Source: Heracleum sosnowskyi (Eukaryota; Streptophyta; Magnoliopsida; Apiales; Apiaceae). Taken from it: DNA of 64,000 nucleotides. The notes beneath the pieces were generated by a model. It was given only the letters and a program-made list of their open reading frames with translations, searched no databases and was not told where the DNA came from. Position numbers and translations under genes: made by a program. Positions 11,242 through 23,100 of the stretch are shown here, one piece after another; within the stretch, counting starts at the first letter, position 1, and the number at the start of each line of letters is the position of its first letter. The stretch spans positions 2,356,001 through 2,420,000 of the forward strand of contig JAUIZM010000019.1 of NCBI GenBank assembly GCA_030848705.1, read 5' to 3'.

Positions 11242-11458
11242 CCTTACTGCTCCGCGCTTTTTTTCCGCGGAGCGTGTAATTACCATCTTGTCCTTAAAAT
11301 GTCTCCGCGGAAAAAAAGCGCGGAGCTTCTGGGAAACTGTAATAAACCCGTTTTCGCCCAAAAAACCCCCATTTTTCAGAAACAAAATATTTCCGGCGAT
11401 TTGTGGCGATTTGGGGCGATTTACCGGCGATTAAACGACGATTTGTGTTGCGATTGGA

Positions 11459-14400
11459 ATGACGAAGCCCACAGTGGAGGATTACGAAGCGAGGTATGTG
11501 CAGTTACCTCTTTCCCTTTCGTTTTTCAGTTTTTTTTCGAATTCTGGGGTGCGAGTTTTTCGAATTCTGTAGGTTTCTGATTTAAGCATTTCCTTTATAA
11601 TGTCAAACCAGAAATAGAAGACTCATGCACAGACATTACAGTTTGTATACATATGACGAATCTACATAGATGGGAGTACAAGGATAATCTACCAAAAATA
11701 TAAATAAAAAACTTGCAGTAAAGAAGCTTGGTTGCATACATATATTTCATTCATAAGTTTGATCAGAGCTTATATTTTGGAAATTTGATGTCCTCTGGAA
11801 TCATTATAATATGTTTCATACAAGAGTTAATTTGAATCAGTTTATTATTTGAACTTGACAATCTGTTTGTTATTGGCGTTAAAATGAAGACGAAAGAGGC
11901 AAAGAAGATAGGCTGCTTGAAATCTGTTTGTTTATATGTTGCTGTGAAGTGCTTTTGTTCGTGCTTGGTATATTGATGATAAAGTGTGTATATGTGTGTG
12001 TTGCTGTTAAGTGTTTTTGTGTATACTTAATATATTGATTGTAGTAGCTACATGATTGTGAATTACTTGGAGAGTGAAATTGCGATTAAGTTGTTATTTA
12101 CTCCATTAAGCAATCACACACGTTCCACACGTTCCATACATAAAACTAAAAGGAAGATTGAAGAGAGTTAGAGAGTGAAAAGATGTTTTATGACAGTGTT
12201 TAAACTAGAAGATATAAACCATCCTCTATGCATCATACTCTACACAAAAGCCTAGTGGTAATTAGAAAGTGGCTTGCAAGCAAGTGTATATATCAAGAAA
12301 CAATTAGGAGGAAGAAAAGAGAGAATTTAGACTTTGCCACATATAATACAAAAAAGCCTAAATCTTCGAATAAATAGATGATAGAAGCATAGTTTTTGCT
12401 TGAGAGAAAATGCAATATACTTGTGTTTAATTATTCTGTAAAATGCCTCTTCTTGGATATTTGCTTAGCATGTGTTTTATGAACAGATTCAACATACTTG
12501 TGTGTACAAGGAAAAACTTTTTGTTATTGATTTCTTATGTATTTACTATTGTTGTTGTGTGACTGTTTTCAGGCTAGATGATATACTACCGGGTCCTATT
12601 AGTCAGACGGTCATCTTTGACAATGCTTATCATGTCAGTCAGGAGGTTTGGGATGGAGTTGATAGGGGTACCTTGGAGTGTTATTCTGGTAATAGATTGA
12701 TGCGTTCGTGGTTTCTGAATGATGCTCAGAAGGAGATACTTGACATGACGGGGTTTGGTTTGTTTGCTAACAATGATGTTGTGCTTCAGAATGATACTGC
12801 GCTTGTGACGGCCTTGGTAGAGAGGTGGCGCCCTGAAACTAATACCTTCTTCATGAGACAGGGTGAGATGACTGTGACTTTGCAGGATGTTCATTACATA
12901 TTGGGTTTGCCCACTACTGGTCATCCACTGGTTGGGGGTGCAATCCAAAATCCGAAGGCCTATTTTACGAGGAACTGGTTCGAAGAGCTTACTGATCCGG
13001 AGATTGAATTGGCAATGGATAAAAGAGGAGGGATTAAGTATACGTGGTTGCATAAGAGGTACGGGGGTGATCCTGGTAATGACCCGGAGAAGATTACTCT
13101 CCACACAAAGGCATATTTGATGTTGGTGGTGGGGTCAGTTTTGTTTCCTACTAATAGTAGGAACGTGGTGCATCCGAGGTACATTGCCCCGCTCTTTTAC
13201 TTGGATCGTATTCACACATATTCTTGGGGTTCTGCTGTGCTGGCATATCTATATAGGGGGTTGGAGCGCGCTGCAAGGAAGGGGGCCGTTAGTGTTAGTG
13301 GATGTTTGGTACTGTTGCAGATTTGGGCATACGAGCGCTTTGATATTGGCCGTCCTATTGCAGATCCCGAGCGGGAAAGCTTCCCTGTTGCAGAGTTTTG
13401 GGCTAGGTCCACAGTGGTCAAGGCAACTAATGAGGTGAAGGGGCAAGGGAAGGTTACTGAGGAGGAGGCTACTGAGGGTACAGGGAATGAGGCGGGGAAG
13501 GAGAAGGGGAAGAAGCAGAGGAAGCTCATTCATGAGGATAGTGAGGAGTTGAAGGGAAAGGGAAAGGAGAAGGCGAAGGGGAAGGGGAAGGGGAAGAAGA
13601 AGGGAATTGAGGAGGACGAGGACATTGAGTTGACTGTTGAGGACTCTACTGTGGACAAGGTTGTTTTGGGGAAAAGGCCTAGACGTCATATTAGTAAGGG
13701 GCCTCATCATAGCTTGCCACACTACCGAGGTGAGTTTGATGGAGTTGGGTCAGATACTGTGCAGTGGACTCCCTACGACCATTTTCACGAGTCTGATGAC
13801 GAGGATGGAGATGGAGATGTTTACATTTACTGGGATGATTACGAGGGTTTCTATGGAGGTTCTGCCAGGCTTCCCCTTATCCACTACGACATAGTTGAGT
13901 ATCAGCATTCTGATAGGGTGTTGAGGCAGTTAGGGCTCAGACAGGGTATCCCTCGTTCCCCAGTGGACATGGCACAGTACAGGAAGGCGAAGCAGAGCTT
14001 TGTCACTTGGGATTGGAGGAGTGTATGGTTTGCGGAGATTGGGGAGTGGTTGAGGTTTTCTGGCAGTCCATGTGACTTTGTATTTGATGATTCACATTTT
14101 GTGTCTGATGTAGAGTACGGGGCATGGTACACAGAGATTTCTCGGATGCGTGTCGGGAAGCCACAACCGCATCCATTGCCCGAGTATTCAACTAGAGAGT
14201 TGTTCAACAACTTGAAGGCCTATGAGCTCGTAAGTATAAATTGTTTTATTTATTTGTACTCCCTAATTATTATATGTTGTTCATGGGTTTATTTGTATGC
14301 AGATTATGAAGGGGTTGGAATTTTGCCAGAAGATCGATGCTTCTATTCCTGTTGAGTACCGTAATGAGTTTGCTCGGATGGCACCGACCTTCTTAGACCC

Positions 14401-15613
14401 CTTCTGTAGCTTCATGAAGGAGGTGCGAGGTGCTTCCTATAGGCCACCAAAATTTGAAAACATTGATGTGTCTGACAAGACAAAGAAGACTCCACTGGCC
14501 ACCATTGCTGAACATGATGTCATTCAGATGACACAGCCTTCTCAGCATGTGGCACAGACACCTATCATTGCATCTCAACCATCTTCTTCTAGGCCGGAGA
14601 AGCTTGATGTACGCCGTGTACAAGATAGGAAGTGGAAGATCAGTAAGCCTCTTAGGGAGTCGAGGAAAGAGGCTATCAAGTCCACATGGGGTTGGGGTCC
14701 TGATAGGGAGGTCAACATGATACAGGGTATCGTGCAGAAGAGGTATACATTATCTGTGAAGGCAATGCTGTCTTTGGCACCCTGTACTTGGATAGATGAC
14801 AGGATTATCTATACATACATGGTATGTCATTATTCCTTATTCAGTTATGTTGTGTGCATTCATAGTGATTTCTTATAAGGTGCTAATGTTCTTGCAGACT
14901 TTACTTCGTGATCGTGACGAAGAGATTGCAGCGGGGAATGTGTTCGAACGAAAGCCTACTTATTACTTCATGGATCCATTGTTCATGACCCTGGCCCGGA
15001 AGATGGATTATCGCCGAGAAACACAGAGATTGACTACCTTCTATCTCCACTGGGCCACTTGTGGTGTAGGTCCAGCCATTAACAAGGTCGATTTCATCTT
15101 CTTCCCCACCTGTGTTAATGAAAATCATTGGATATTGTTCGTATTTTCTGTCAAGGAATGGGGGGTCATTCAACTAGATCCTTTGTATGACGATGCTGAG
15201 TACCCTGCTGAGGAAAGAGTCATGGTATGTTAATAGTTGTAATTTACCTCAACATGTTAGGTGTTACTTAATCTTCTTATTTGGATTGTTAATAGTTGTA
15301 TTGTATTGCTTGTTAGGTTGGTCTAGTTGCAAACATGTTGAGATATCTTGATAGGAACGCGATGAACCTTCCGAAGGAGCCCCCGAAGGTTCAAGTGTGG
15401 ACTCGTAGGCCTAAACAGAGAAACAGTACAGATTGTGGCCTATTTGTGATGAAGTACATGGATTATCTATTACAAGGCTACGAGATGGAGTCATTGGAGT
15501 GGGAGGATGAAGACATAGAGATCTTCCATTATAGAATAGCTAAAGAGCTACAGCAGGGAAAAGCTAGACGCATTCCTGGATTTCTCATGCGCCAGAGGAT
15601 TGAAAATGCCTAG
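11459..15613 (+). CDS. MULE-encoded plant-mobile-domain / Ulp1-like cysteine protease
   Basis: Exons: 11459-11493, 12573-14229, 14303-14821, 14898-15224, 15317-15613; all introns are GT-AG and phases agree, giving 944 residues without stops. The first exon encodes only MTKPTVEDYEA plus part of an Arg codon. Residues about 40-280 are a plant mobile domain (LVERWRPETNTFF, GEMTVTLQDVHYILGLP). A Lys/Glu-rich linker lies at about 285-385. The C-terminus is a C48/Ulp1 fold with catalytic His814 (NENHW), Asp831 (QLDPL), Gln880 and Cys886 (NSTDCGLFV). Known: Ulp1 enzymes process SUMO or related modifiers. Inference: an accessory protein of the transposon or a captured host-derived gene; its substrate is unknown. 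It is convergent with the transposase. Confidence 0.9.
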
Positions 15614-16391
15614 TGCTCGTTCTAAAAAATTGTAGTAGTTTACTTTGCTAGATGAACTTGATTGGATTTTAATCATGTACTTTATTTGGTTGAAATGGAA
15701 AATAACATTTCATTTGGTTTATATCGGTCGTGTATCGACCGTGTCCCCTCCCTTTCCCTTCCAATGTTTGATAGTGTCATGATGAATCTCCCCCTCCCCT
15801 ACATTTTTTCCTTATTCTCATTCTACTACTTTGGTTTGGTATGAAAATCTTACGATTTGGAGAATATGAAATTTTGAGTGATTTGACAAATATGGTCCTT
15901 TGGCCCCCCTATTTAGGACCATTTGTAATTTTTATGAATTTTTTTTTTCCTTTTTTTTTGGCTGGGAGATTTCCTGTAGTAGTTTGATACTACTTTGATT
16001 GCTTTGGCACAGGTGGTAGCAACCAAAACAAACAGGTCCTAAAAAAAAAAAAAAATTGGCTCCGCGCAAAATTTCCGCGGAGCGGTTCACCCCTCCGCGC
16101 TTTTTTCCGCGGAGCGGTTCACCACTCCGCGCTGATTTTCCGCGGAGACCACAGGAATTTTTTAACCTTTTCAAGTCCTTATTTCCATCAAAATCAGTTA
16201 GAAAACTCCCCTACTGACCAAGGTAAGTTACTTGGAGCACAAAACATTTCATTTCAAATTGAGAATTGTAAAATTCATCCAAATTAACTAATAAGATTTC
16301 AAATTCATCCAAGGGTCCAAATATTACCATATTACAACAAAAGTCATCCAAATTCACTAATAAAATTACATAACAAGTTCAAACATAAGTT
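15614..16391. other. Convergent intergenic gap of the MULE with three GC-rich hairpins
   Basis: It contains the 3' ends of the PMD-Ulp1 gene (plus) and of ORF3 (minus). A/T homopolymers surround three copies of CTCCGCGC-spacer-CCGCGGAG at 16060-16082, 16093-16114 and 16125-16147. They are related to the hairpins in both TIRs but have different loops. No ORF here looks real. Confidence 0.7.
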
Positions 16392-17132
16392 CTAACCAAA
16401 ATATTCTAACACACTCGAGAAGCCGGCCGACAAACGGTGAGAACGCACTCCCGGAGGAGGATTTGCATTGATGAAAACAACAACATGGTACAATACTACA
16501 ACACAACCATCGCGAAGAACACCCGTACTAATGGCTTTGTGAGTAGAGGTGTCATTGTGAAGGGAGACACGTATGGTTCTTGTTCCATCATAAAGACGGA
16601 ATGTTGCATACAAGCCCTTGAGGTTTCCACCATCGGTTACATTGGAAACCCATCCCTTCACATATTCAACACGCATTTGATCACGTGTGCATCCTTCCCT
16701 AGGCCTCAAATTGAAAATGTCCCTAATTTTGTCACATTCCACAACATCACCACCATCCCAATCCGAAAGCCTCCACTTGCCTTCAATGTCCTTCCCCAAA
16801 TTCAATATTGGAATAAAGTAGGGAGTCACATTATATGCAACCTTCTCAAACATTGCCTCACTAGCCGTCCAAAGGCATGCATCTTTCCAATTGGTTGACC
16901 TATAAGTCATTTCCTCAGGGGGATACAAGCTAACATCTTCTTCTTCAACAATTGGTGGCGGATCACTAACCTCATTGAACTCCATTATGTCGTAATAAGG
17001 TGGTAAATTACGACATATTTCATCCAACTCATCATAGGTCGGTGACTCCATAAACACCTCACCTTCGGAGCTCGGTTGTGAATCACTAACATGTGAAACC
17101 GAATCATTATCCGAAGCATTACCACCCTCCAT
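16392..17132 (-). CDS. MULE ORF3: unknown protein with OB-fold-like C-terminus
   Basis: It is 246 residues from MEGGNASDNDS; an in-frame Met six codons upstream (17150) is possible, but a splice-acceptor-like TGTAG lies before the chosen start. The N-terminal half is acidic and Ser-rich. From about residue 140 a run of predicted strands follows (YVKGWVSNV, GLYATFRLYDGT, TIRVSLHND, DGCVVVLYHVVVF, and a final strand ending SSVLEYFG), the order seen in OB-fold single-strand-binding proteins such as RPA. This is inference from pattern only; I recognise no named family. It starts about 94 bp downstream of the transposase stop, on the same strand, and may share its transcript. Confidence 0.6.
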   Translation of the reverse strand: MEGGNASDNDSVSHVSDSQPSSEGEVFMESPTYDELDEICRNLPPYYDIMEFNEVSDPPPIVEEEDVSLYPPEEMTYRSTNWKDACLWTASEAMFEKVAYNVTPYFIPILNLGKDIEGKWRLSDWDGGDVVECDKIRDIFNLRPREGCTRDQMRVEYVKGWVSNVTDGGNLKGLYATFRLYDGTRTIRVSLHNDTSTHKAISTGVLRDGCVVVLYHVVVFINANPPPGVRSHRLSAGFSSVLEYFG

Positions 17133-17225
17133 GTTACCTACACATGACAATGAACGAACTTTGTTAGAAAAAGTGAGAAGAACATAATGTAAAGTAAAAA
17201 AAGATGAAGCATAGATTTATATAAA

Positions 17226-19699
17226 TTACAATTGAACACTTTCACCACCACATTGACCACTTTGAGTACTTTGAGCATTTAATAAAATATCTTTAAATTT
17301 TTCACAAGTTCTAATATCATGTCCTTCATGTCCACATTTAGAGCATTTCCTCGGTGTTTTGCGAATTGTTTCGATGGCACTTTTGAAACGAGTGTCCTTT
17401 TTCCTTCCTTTGGTTTGTGACACAATGGGACAAGAATTGCCTCATGCAAGCCATCACAATCTTCTTGAGTTGTTGACTTGCCAACTTCACTACTTACATG
17501 CTCAATTCCATCAACTCCCATATTCTCAAGAATTTCTGTTTCCCGATTGATTACCGAAAGGGCATACTCGTAACGCTCCTTCGATGCCATGCTACTATGA
17601 CAAAATGCCATGGTGAGTAAAGTCATGTTGTTGAATCTTTCGGTGGGAGTCAAATCATGGGATGATGCTTCTTCTCCGGTCAAATAATAAGGCAACATGC
17701 CATCAACTCTATTGGCATCCTTTGTCCAACGGCGTCTCAAAAATGCATTAGGTATTTCGGAAACACATCTCTTGGTCAACACGGCTAGAATGTGTCGGCA
17801 AGGACTACCCAAATATTCATACATTCTACAGTTGCATCTACCACTTAGAGACAATTTGTTGAATGTAACAAGATACATTGTTCTTTTCTCGGGATCAACC
17901 AATTGCCTATAGCATTTGTAGTATGTATACTCATCTTCTTCCAAAGAACGATCTCTATCTTTCTCCACAAAGTAGGTTGTAGCTTCCACCAATTGCTCTT
18001 GAAACTTCCTAAACATTGTTTTTGTGTAAATGGAAGCACCATGTTGCTCCAATGCGGTCTTCATTTTTATCCCACGACAAGTTTGACGAGTCTTAAAATC
18101 CTCTTCTTTCTCCCTCATAAATTGCCTCTCCAAAGCTTTTTGAGCATTTTCAACAAATTCTTTCAAACCCGTGCAAGAACTAACATAACTATCAAAAAAA
18201 GCATTCATTCCCTCACTCCTTGAAGTGGTTGTTTGTCCCGCGGAAAATGTGCTTCTAGTGAAAGCCTTGATCCATTTATGCTTCAACCCGTACAATCCTT
18301 GTAGCCATGTATTATCTTCCAATTCATACTTCACAACCAATGCACTCCATCTATCCTCAAACACGTCTTCGGTCAATGAGTTATAAATGCAATTATTGAA
18401 ATCAACTTTGAAATCCGGGTGCTTGGAATAGTAACTTGCAAGTTTCTCGGGGAATTTGTTACTAATGTGCCAACTACACAACAAATGAGTGGTGTTCGGT
18501 AGTTGTGATGAAATAGCCCCGGCCATTGCTTGATCTTGATCCGTAATGATAGTCAAGGGATGTTTGTTTTCAACCGCCTCAAGCCAACTACCTAATACCC
18601 ATTCAAAACTTGTTTTAACCTCATCTCTCATTAGGGCAAATCCAAAAACAACCGATTGGTAGTGATGATTTACCCCGGTAAAAGGAACAAAAGGCATAGC
18701 ATATCTATTAGTTCGGTAAGTGGTATCAAAGGCAACCACATCACCAAAATTTTGGTATGCCATCAAACAACGGTGATCGACCCATACTAGACATTTCAAC
18801 CTTTGTTCTTCATCGAGTAAAGTTTTAATGTAGAATTTCCCACCACTCTCTTCTTTCAACCTATTCAACAAGTCTAAACCCGCTTGAGCATCATTAACAT
18901 CTAAATTGCTCTTTCTAAACTCACGTACCACATTTCTTACATGTTGTCCATCAAAACCAACATGTTGAGCTCCGCCTTTTAAATTGCTAAAAATGAACAT
19001 TTGTTGCCTAGGAGGAACACCCGACATATGTAATGTTCTCATTATATTCCTTTGTGCCGCACTTACATGCCTTTCCCTTCGAATTAAATTCATTTTTGAA
19101 GGTGTAACAACCTCGTGATTGTGCTCTAACTCTAGTGCGGTAATCTCCCAAGTACTAGTATTTTTTTTATTCAAAACATACATTCGAACCTTACAACCAC
19201 ATCTAGCAAGAACATCCCGACGACGTTTACCTTTAGCTTTACTCATAAAACATGCTTCATCGTTAACAATATTTTTTTCCTTATTCTCACCAAATAGATT
19301 ACAAACAAATAATCGAGCATATATTTCTTTATTTCCAACACGCTTTTGTGATTCTTGAACCTTAATTGCAAATCCATTTTTCAAGGCATAAGCTCTAAAT
19401 AAATTCTCCGCGGCTTCTAAACTATCAAACCTTTGATGCAAATAAGGCACACCATTATCAACATCTTCATCAACATTAGGTACATTTTTTTCATGCAAAC
19501 TATCATCTTCATCATCATCATCAACTACATTAACATGCTCTACATCATCATCAACTATATTTACATGCTCTACATCATCATGAACCATGGATTTAGTACT
19601 AAAATTACAAACATCAACATCATCATCATAAAGATCATTACTTTCAATTGGTTTGGATATTTTTCTTGGATCAAACTTTGCAAACATTTTATTTGCCAT
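17226..19699 (-). CDS. MULE transposase, FAR1/mudrA type, C-terminal zinc knuckle in another frame
   Basis: The main frame runs from MANKMFAKF (19699) to 17279, 806 residues; an upstream Met at 19753 would add a hydrophobic stretch atypical for the family. Domains: FAR1 DNA-binding region at about 85-200 (RCGCKVRM, ELEHNHEVV); DDE transposase core from about 320 (AFDTTYRTNRY; LTIITDQDQAM; LCSWHIS; TSRSEGMNAFF); SWIM zinc finger at about 615 (CNCRMYEYLGSPCRH). The CCHC knuckle usual at the end (CSKCGHEGHDIRTC) is present but encoded one frame off, in the stretch 17423-17226, so a single-base indel lies near 17425-17450, or an unrecognised splice restores it. It would cut and paste elements with matching TIRs, in the nucleus. 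Confidence 0.88.
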
Positions 19700-19911
19700 A
19701 ATAATCAAAGAAATACATAAACAAAGACTTACACAATCCAACAAATGAAGCAATACCTCTCCAACTTCTTCAAGATCTTCTTTTCTCCCTCTTGTCTAAC
19801 CTAAATGGTGGCTGCTACTTTGATCATATAAACTGATTTTAGGGTTAAAAACCGCGGAGGGAAATGGGGAATCAAACGATCCGCGGAAAAAAAGCGCGGA
19901 GCCGTACCACA

Positions 19912-20074
19912 CTCCTCGGAAAAAAAGCGCGGAGCAGTAAGGCTCCGCGGAAAAAAAGCGCGGAGCGATGTGATTTTTTTTTTAATCCTGAGCGTCCAAA
20001 TCTTGATCCAACGGCAGAGAAACAAATTGTTGTATAACTGGTCCCTGACAATCAATTATCAGGGACCAGGACCC
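19912..20074 (-). repeat. MULE right terminal inverted repeat
   Basis: Inverse of 11079-11241. Hairpins occur at 19943-19965 and, with one change, 19912-19934. A further one at 19879-19901 lies just inside. Confidence 0.95.
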
Positions 20075-20083
20075 TTTATGTAT
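20075..20083. repeat. MULE target-site duplication, right copy
   Basis: TTTATGTAT immediately after the terminal GGACCC; identical to 11070-11078. Confidence 0.95.
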
Positions 20084-20183
20084 TGGTTACCTGTATCTGT
20101 TGGTTGAAAATGTATGACCAGTGAATGAGACAGAGGGAGAGCGCATTCAGTTCTTAGTCACTTTCTTCTATCTTTTCTACCGT

Positions 20184-23100
20184 TCAGCGTTTTGCTCCTC
20201 TTTTTCGTTTTCTACAGTTGTCGGTATTGTACAGTAGATGAATCCCAATCATTTCTACCCTATCATCGGTGATTGTTAATTCAATTATATGGTCATCATC
20301 TGTGACCGAGAAGATTGATTTTGGCACTATTACCATCAGCGAATAAAAAATAAAGAAATCAGGGCCGCCGCTACTCCATATAAAACCACTTGTAGTATTC
20401 TTTACAGAATATTGAATATTCATAAGCCTTGGCCATTGAAAGAAAAGAATGATGCCCATGAAATTGTGTGACTCATTTGGCAGCAAATGTGCATACACTG
20501 TTGTTGACCCTAGGTATTCACTTGATTTACTTGTCCAATACGGTGATTCAATTATCCAATCAAACCATTGATGCATAAAATGAGGTACGTGAACATTAAT
20601 CTGACGCCCAAATTCCGAGTACACCTGTTACCCCAAAAAAACAATTAAGTATACCAGTAGTAATACTGTATTTTGATGAAACAATACACTTCAGAATTTT
20701 TTTTATTTTAATAAATTTTACTAATTAATTAATAATAACTTCCTTTCAAAAATTAAAAAAATCAAACAACTAGTTCAATTGTCCTATTAAAAATGAGAAA
20801 TGTTAATTTATATGATTTTATTATAATTAAAAAGTAATAATTTTATTATAAATTATTATTATTGGGACAAGTAATTAAAAGAGATTGAGATGAGCGAACC
20901 TTGAACAATCGTTTTGGGAGATGCCTATGGCTCAAACCACTGCAACCTCTGAAATCAAGCTCTCTAATAGAAATGAGATCCTCCAGGCCTTGAATATTTG
21001 TCAAACCGCTACAAAATGCAAGTTTCAATTCCTCCAGCTGTTTCAAATTGGATAGATTTGGTAATCTTTCCAGAGACTTACACTGACGAAGTTGAAGAGA
21101 TTGTAATCTTGTAATCTTCCACAGCTCATCTGGTAATGCTTGTAGTTTTTTACAATTACTAATATCAAGAGTTTCTAGGGATCTTAGGTTGCCAATGGTG
21201 TCCGGAAGAGTTTCAAGCTTCTTGTTACTGCTTAGATCCAACTCAACAAGCTTAGTAAGACTTCCGATCGAATCTGGCAATTTTGAAACACTTAGTCCAC
21301 CAGCTTTGAGCTCTGTTAGAGATTCAATGTTGCCCAGTCGTATTGGCAAAGCTTCCAGGCTATTGCACTGACTAATATTTAGAACTTTCAATGCTCTCAA
21401 GTCGCAGATGGTGTCCGGAAGACTTCTTAGCTTCACACAATGTTGCAAATTTAAAGAAACAAGCCTCGCCAAACTTCCAATTGACATGTGGACCTCCTCC
21501 AAGCTTTCACACCACTCAAGATCTAAAGTTTCAAGACATGGTAATTTCGTGAAATCTGGAGTTGTAATTAAATATTTAGAACGTGACATTTTTACTCTCT
21601 TTAAGTTTCCAAAAACATGTGGAACCTGTAAACATGAGTGCAATCGGGAGAAATTAAATTAGGCAATTTTATATAGATTGTAATTGTAATATATGCAAGA
21701 AACATGCTTGGACTACCTACCATGTTTAGCTCCCACATTGTTCTCAAGTTGCTATAAGTCAACTCGAGGATTGCAAGTTTTTGCGGGTAAAATTCAGAAG
21801 GTAAACACTCTAAAGGACAATGCTTCCAATAGAGCCATCTCAGATCTTCAAATTTCTGTTCTAAGCTTCCGGTGAGATTTACCTTTTCGAGTTTAAGAAA
21901 TCTTAGTTTTCTCATCATTTTGAATGTGTCAGCGGTGAGTGTTACTCCATCCAGTGCATATTCTCCATATCTAGTGATGATACATTCAATCGCTTTCGTT
22001 CCCTGACATATACATTAAGAAGAAAGTTGATGACCAATGTTTATAAATGAATTCAAAAATGGTAAAAAAGAGCTAGAGGGTAAGTTCCTTTAGCTAGGGT
22101 TTTTCTCAGCACATAAGTTAATTCTATAAGCAATCTTATATACCACATTTCAAGGAAAACTTATGAAAGTGGTGAGCAATCGGATGAATCCGAAAACATT
22201 ATATATATATATATATATATAATATATATATTTAATTACATTTTGATTCTTCAACACGTCACATATATCTTTCGATGCCCACAATCTACTTCTTCTTCCA
22301 GGCTCATCAGGAGAGCTTTTACGCACAATTTCCTTTCCCACATCCTGAAGCAGATCATGCATCCCCAGGCAACCATCATTGATTGTTAGCAAACATCTTT
22401 TCTTTAACATATCAAAACAATGATCAGCGTAGGAATAATAACTTTCCATTATGTGAACCACTTCTTGTTTTTCCCATCCTATGAAAAAACAAGCAATGTC
22501 GAGGAACACTTTCTTCAGAACTGGATCATCTGATTCTAATGCATCCAAGCTAATTTCAAGTCTTTGCTGAATATTATTAGGAATTCGCTGCAGTTTCTGA
22601 ATGTAATATTTCCATCCAACTTCTGGTTTGTTAAACAAATGTGAGCCAAAAATCTCGAGAGCCAAAGGAAGACCAGCAGCAAGACGTAATATGTCTTTAG
22701 ACAATTCCATCAAAGTGTCGCTCGGTTTAGCATTTCCAAATGCATGTCGCATAAATAGTGCTAGTGAGTCAGCATCATCCAACGTATTTACCAAGTATTG
22801 ATAACTGGTTTCTACTTCAGTTTTATCCAGTATTTCTTTATCCCTTGTAGTTATAATAACTACACTCCCAGAAGCAAATGGTCCTACCAGTAATTGAAGA
22901 TGATTGAGCTTGTCTAAATCATCAACAACCACCACAACTTTTGTTGAACAGATTCTAGCTTCTATCAACTTGATTCCTTGGTCAACATTGTGAACCTCAA
23001 CTTTTGTTGTACATCTAAGAACATCATTAATAAGCTGCTGTTGTAAAGATTCTAGGCCTTTGAATGTACCAGAAGCCTCCCTGACGTTTTCCAGGAAGCA

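Larger units (their letters stand above)
11079..20074. mobile_element. Complete Mutator-like element (MULE) with long TIRs
   Basis: 8,996 bp bounded by a perfect 9-bp target duplication TTTATGTAT (11070-11078 and 20075-20083), the length expected for MULEs. Terminal inverted repeats of 163 bp start GGGTCCTGGTCCCTGA. Inside are a PMD-Ulp1 gene (plus), a FAR1/MULE transposase (minus) and a third ORF (minus), so both flanks transcribe inward and converge near 15.6-16.4 kb. TIR identity is high, so insertion is recent. It sits between the duplicated genes TNL-A and TNL-B. Known: MULEs carrying Ulp1-like protease genes ('Kaonashi' type) occur in several plants; this one appears to belong there. 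Confidence 0.95.

Noticed and set aside
11098..11580. ORFs over the MULE left end (and 19801-20055 at the right)
   Set aside because: They read through the TIR and CCGCGGAG hairpins; the two ends give the same peptide because they are inverted repeats.
12586..13722. Minus-strand ORFs within the PMD-Ulp1 exon
   Set aside because: Shadows of a well-supported spliced gene on the other strand.
19433..19720. Ile/Asn-rich plus-strand ORF
   Set aside because: Shadow of the Asp/Val-rich N-terminus of the MULE transposase.
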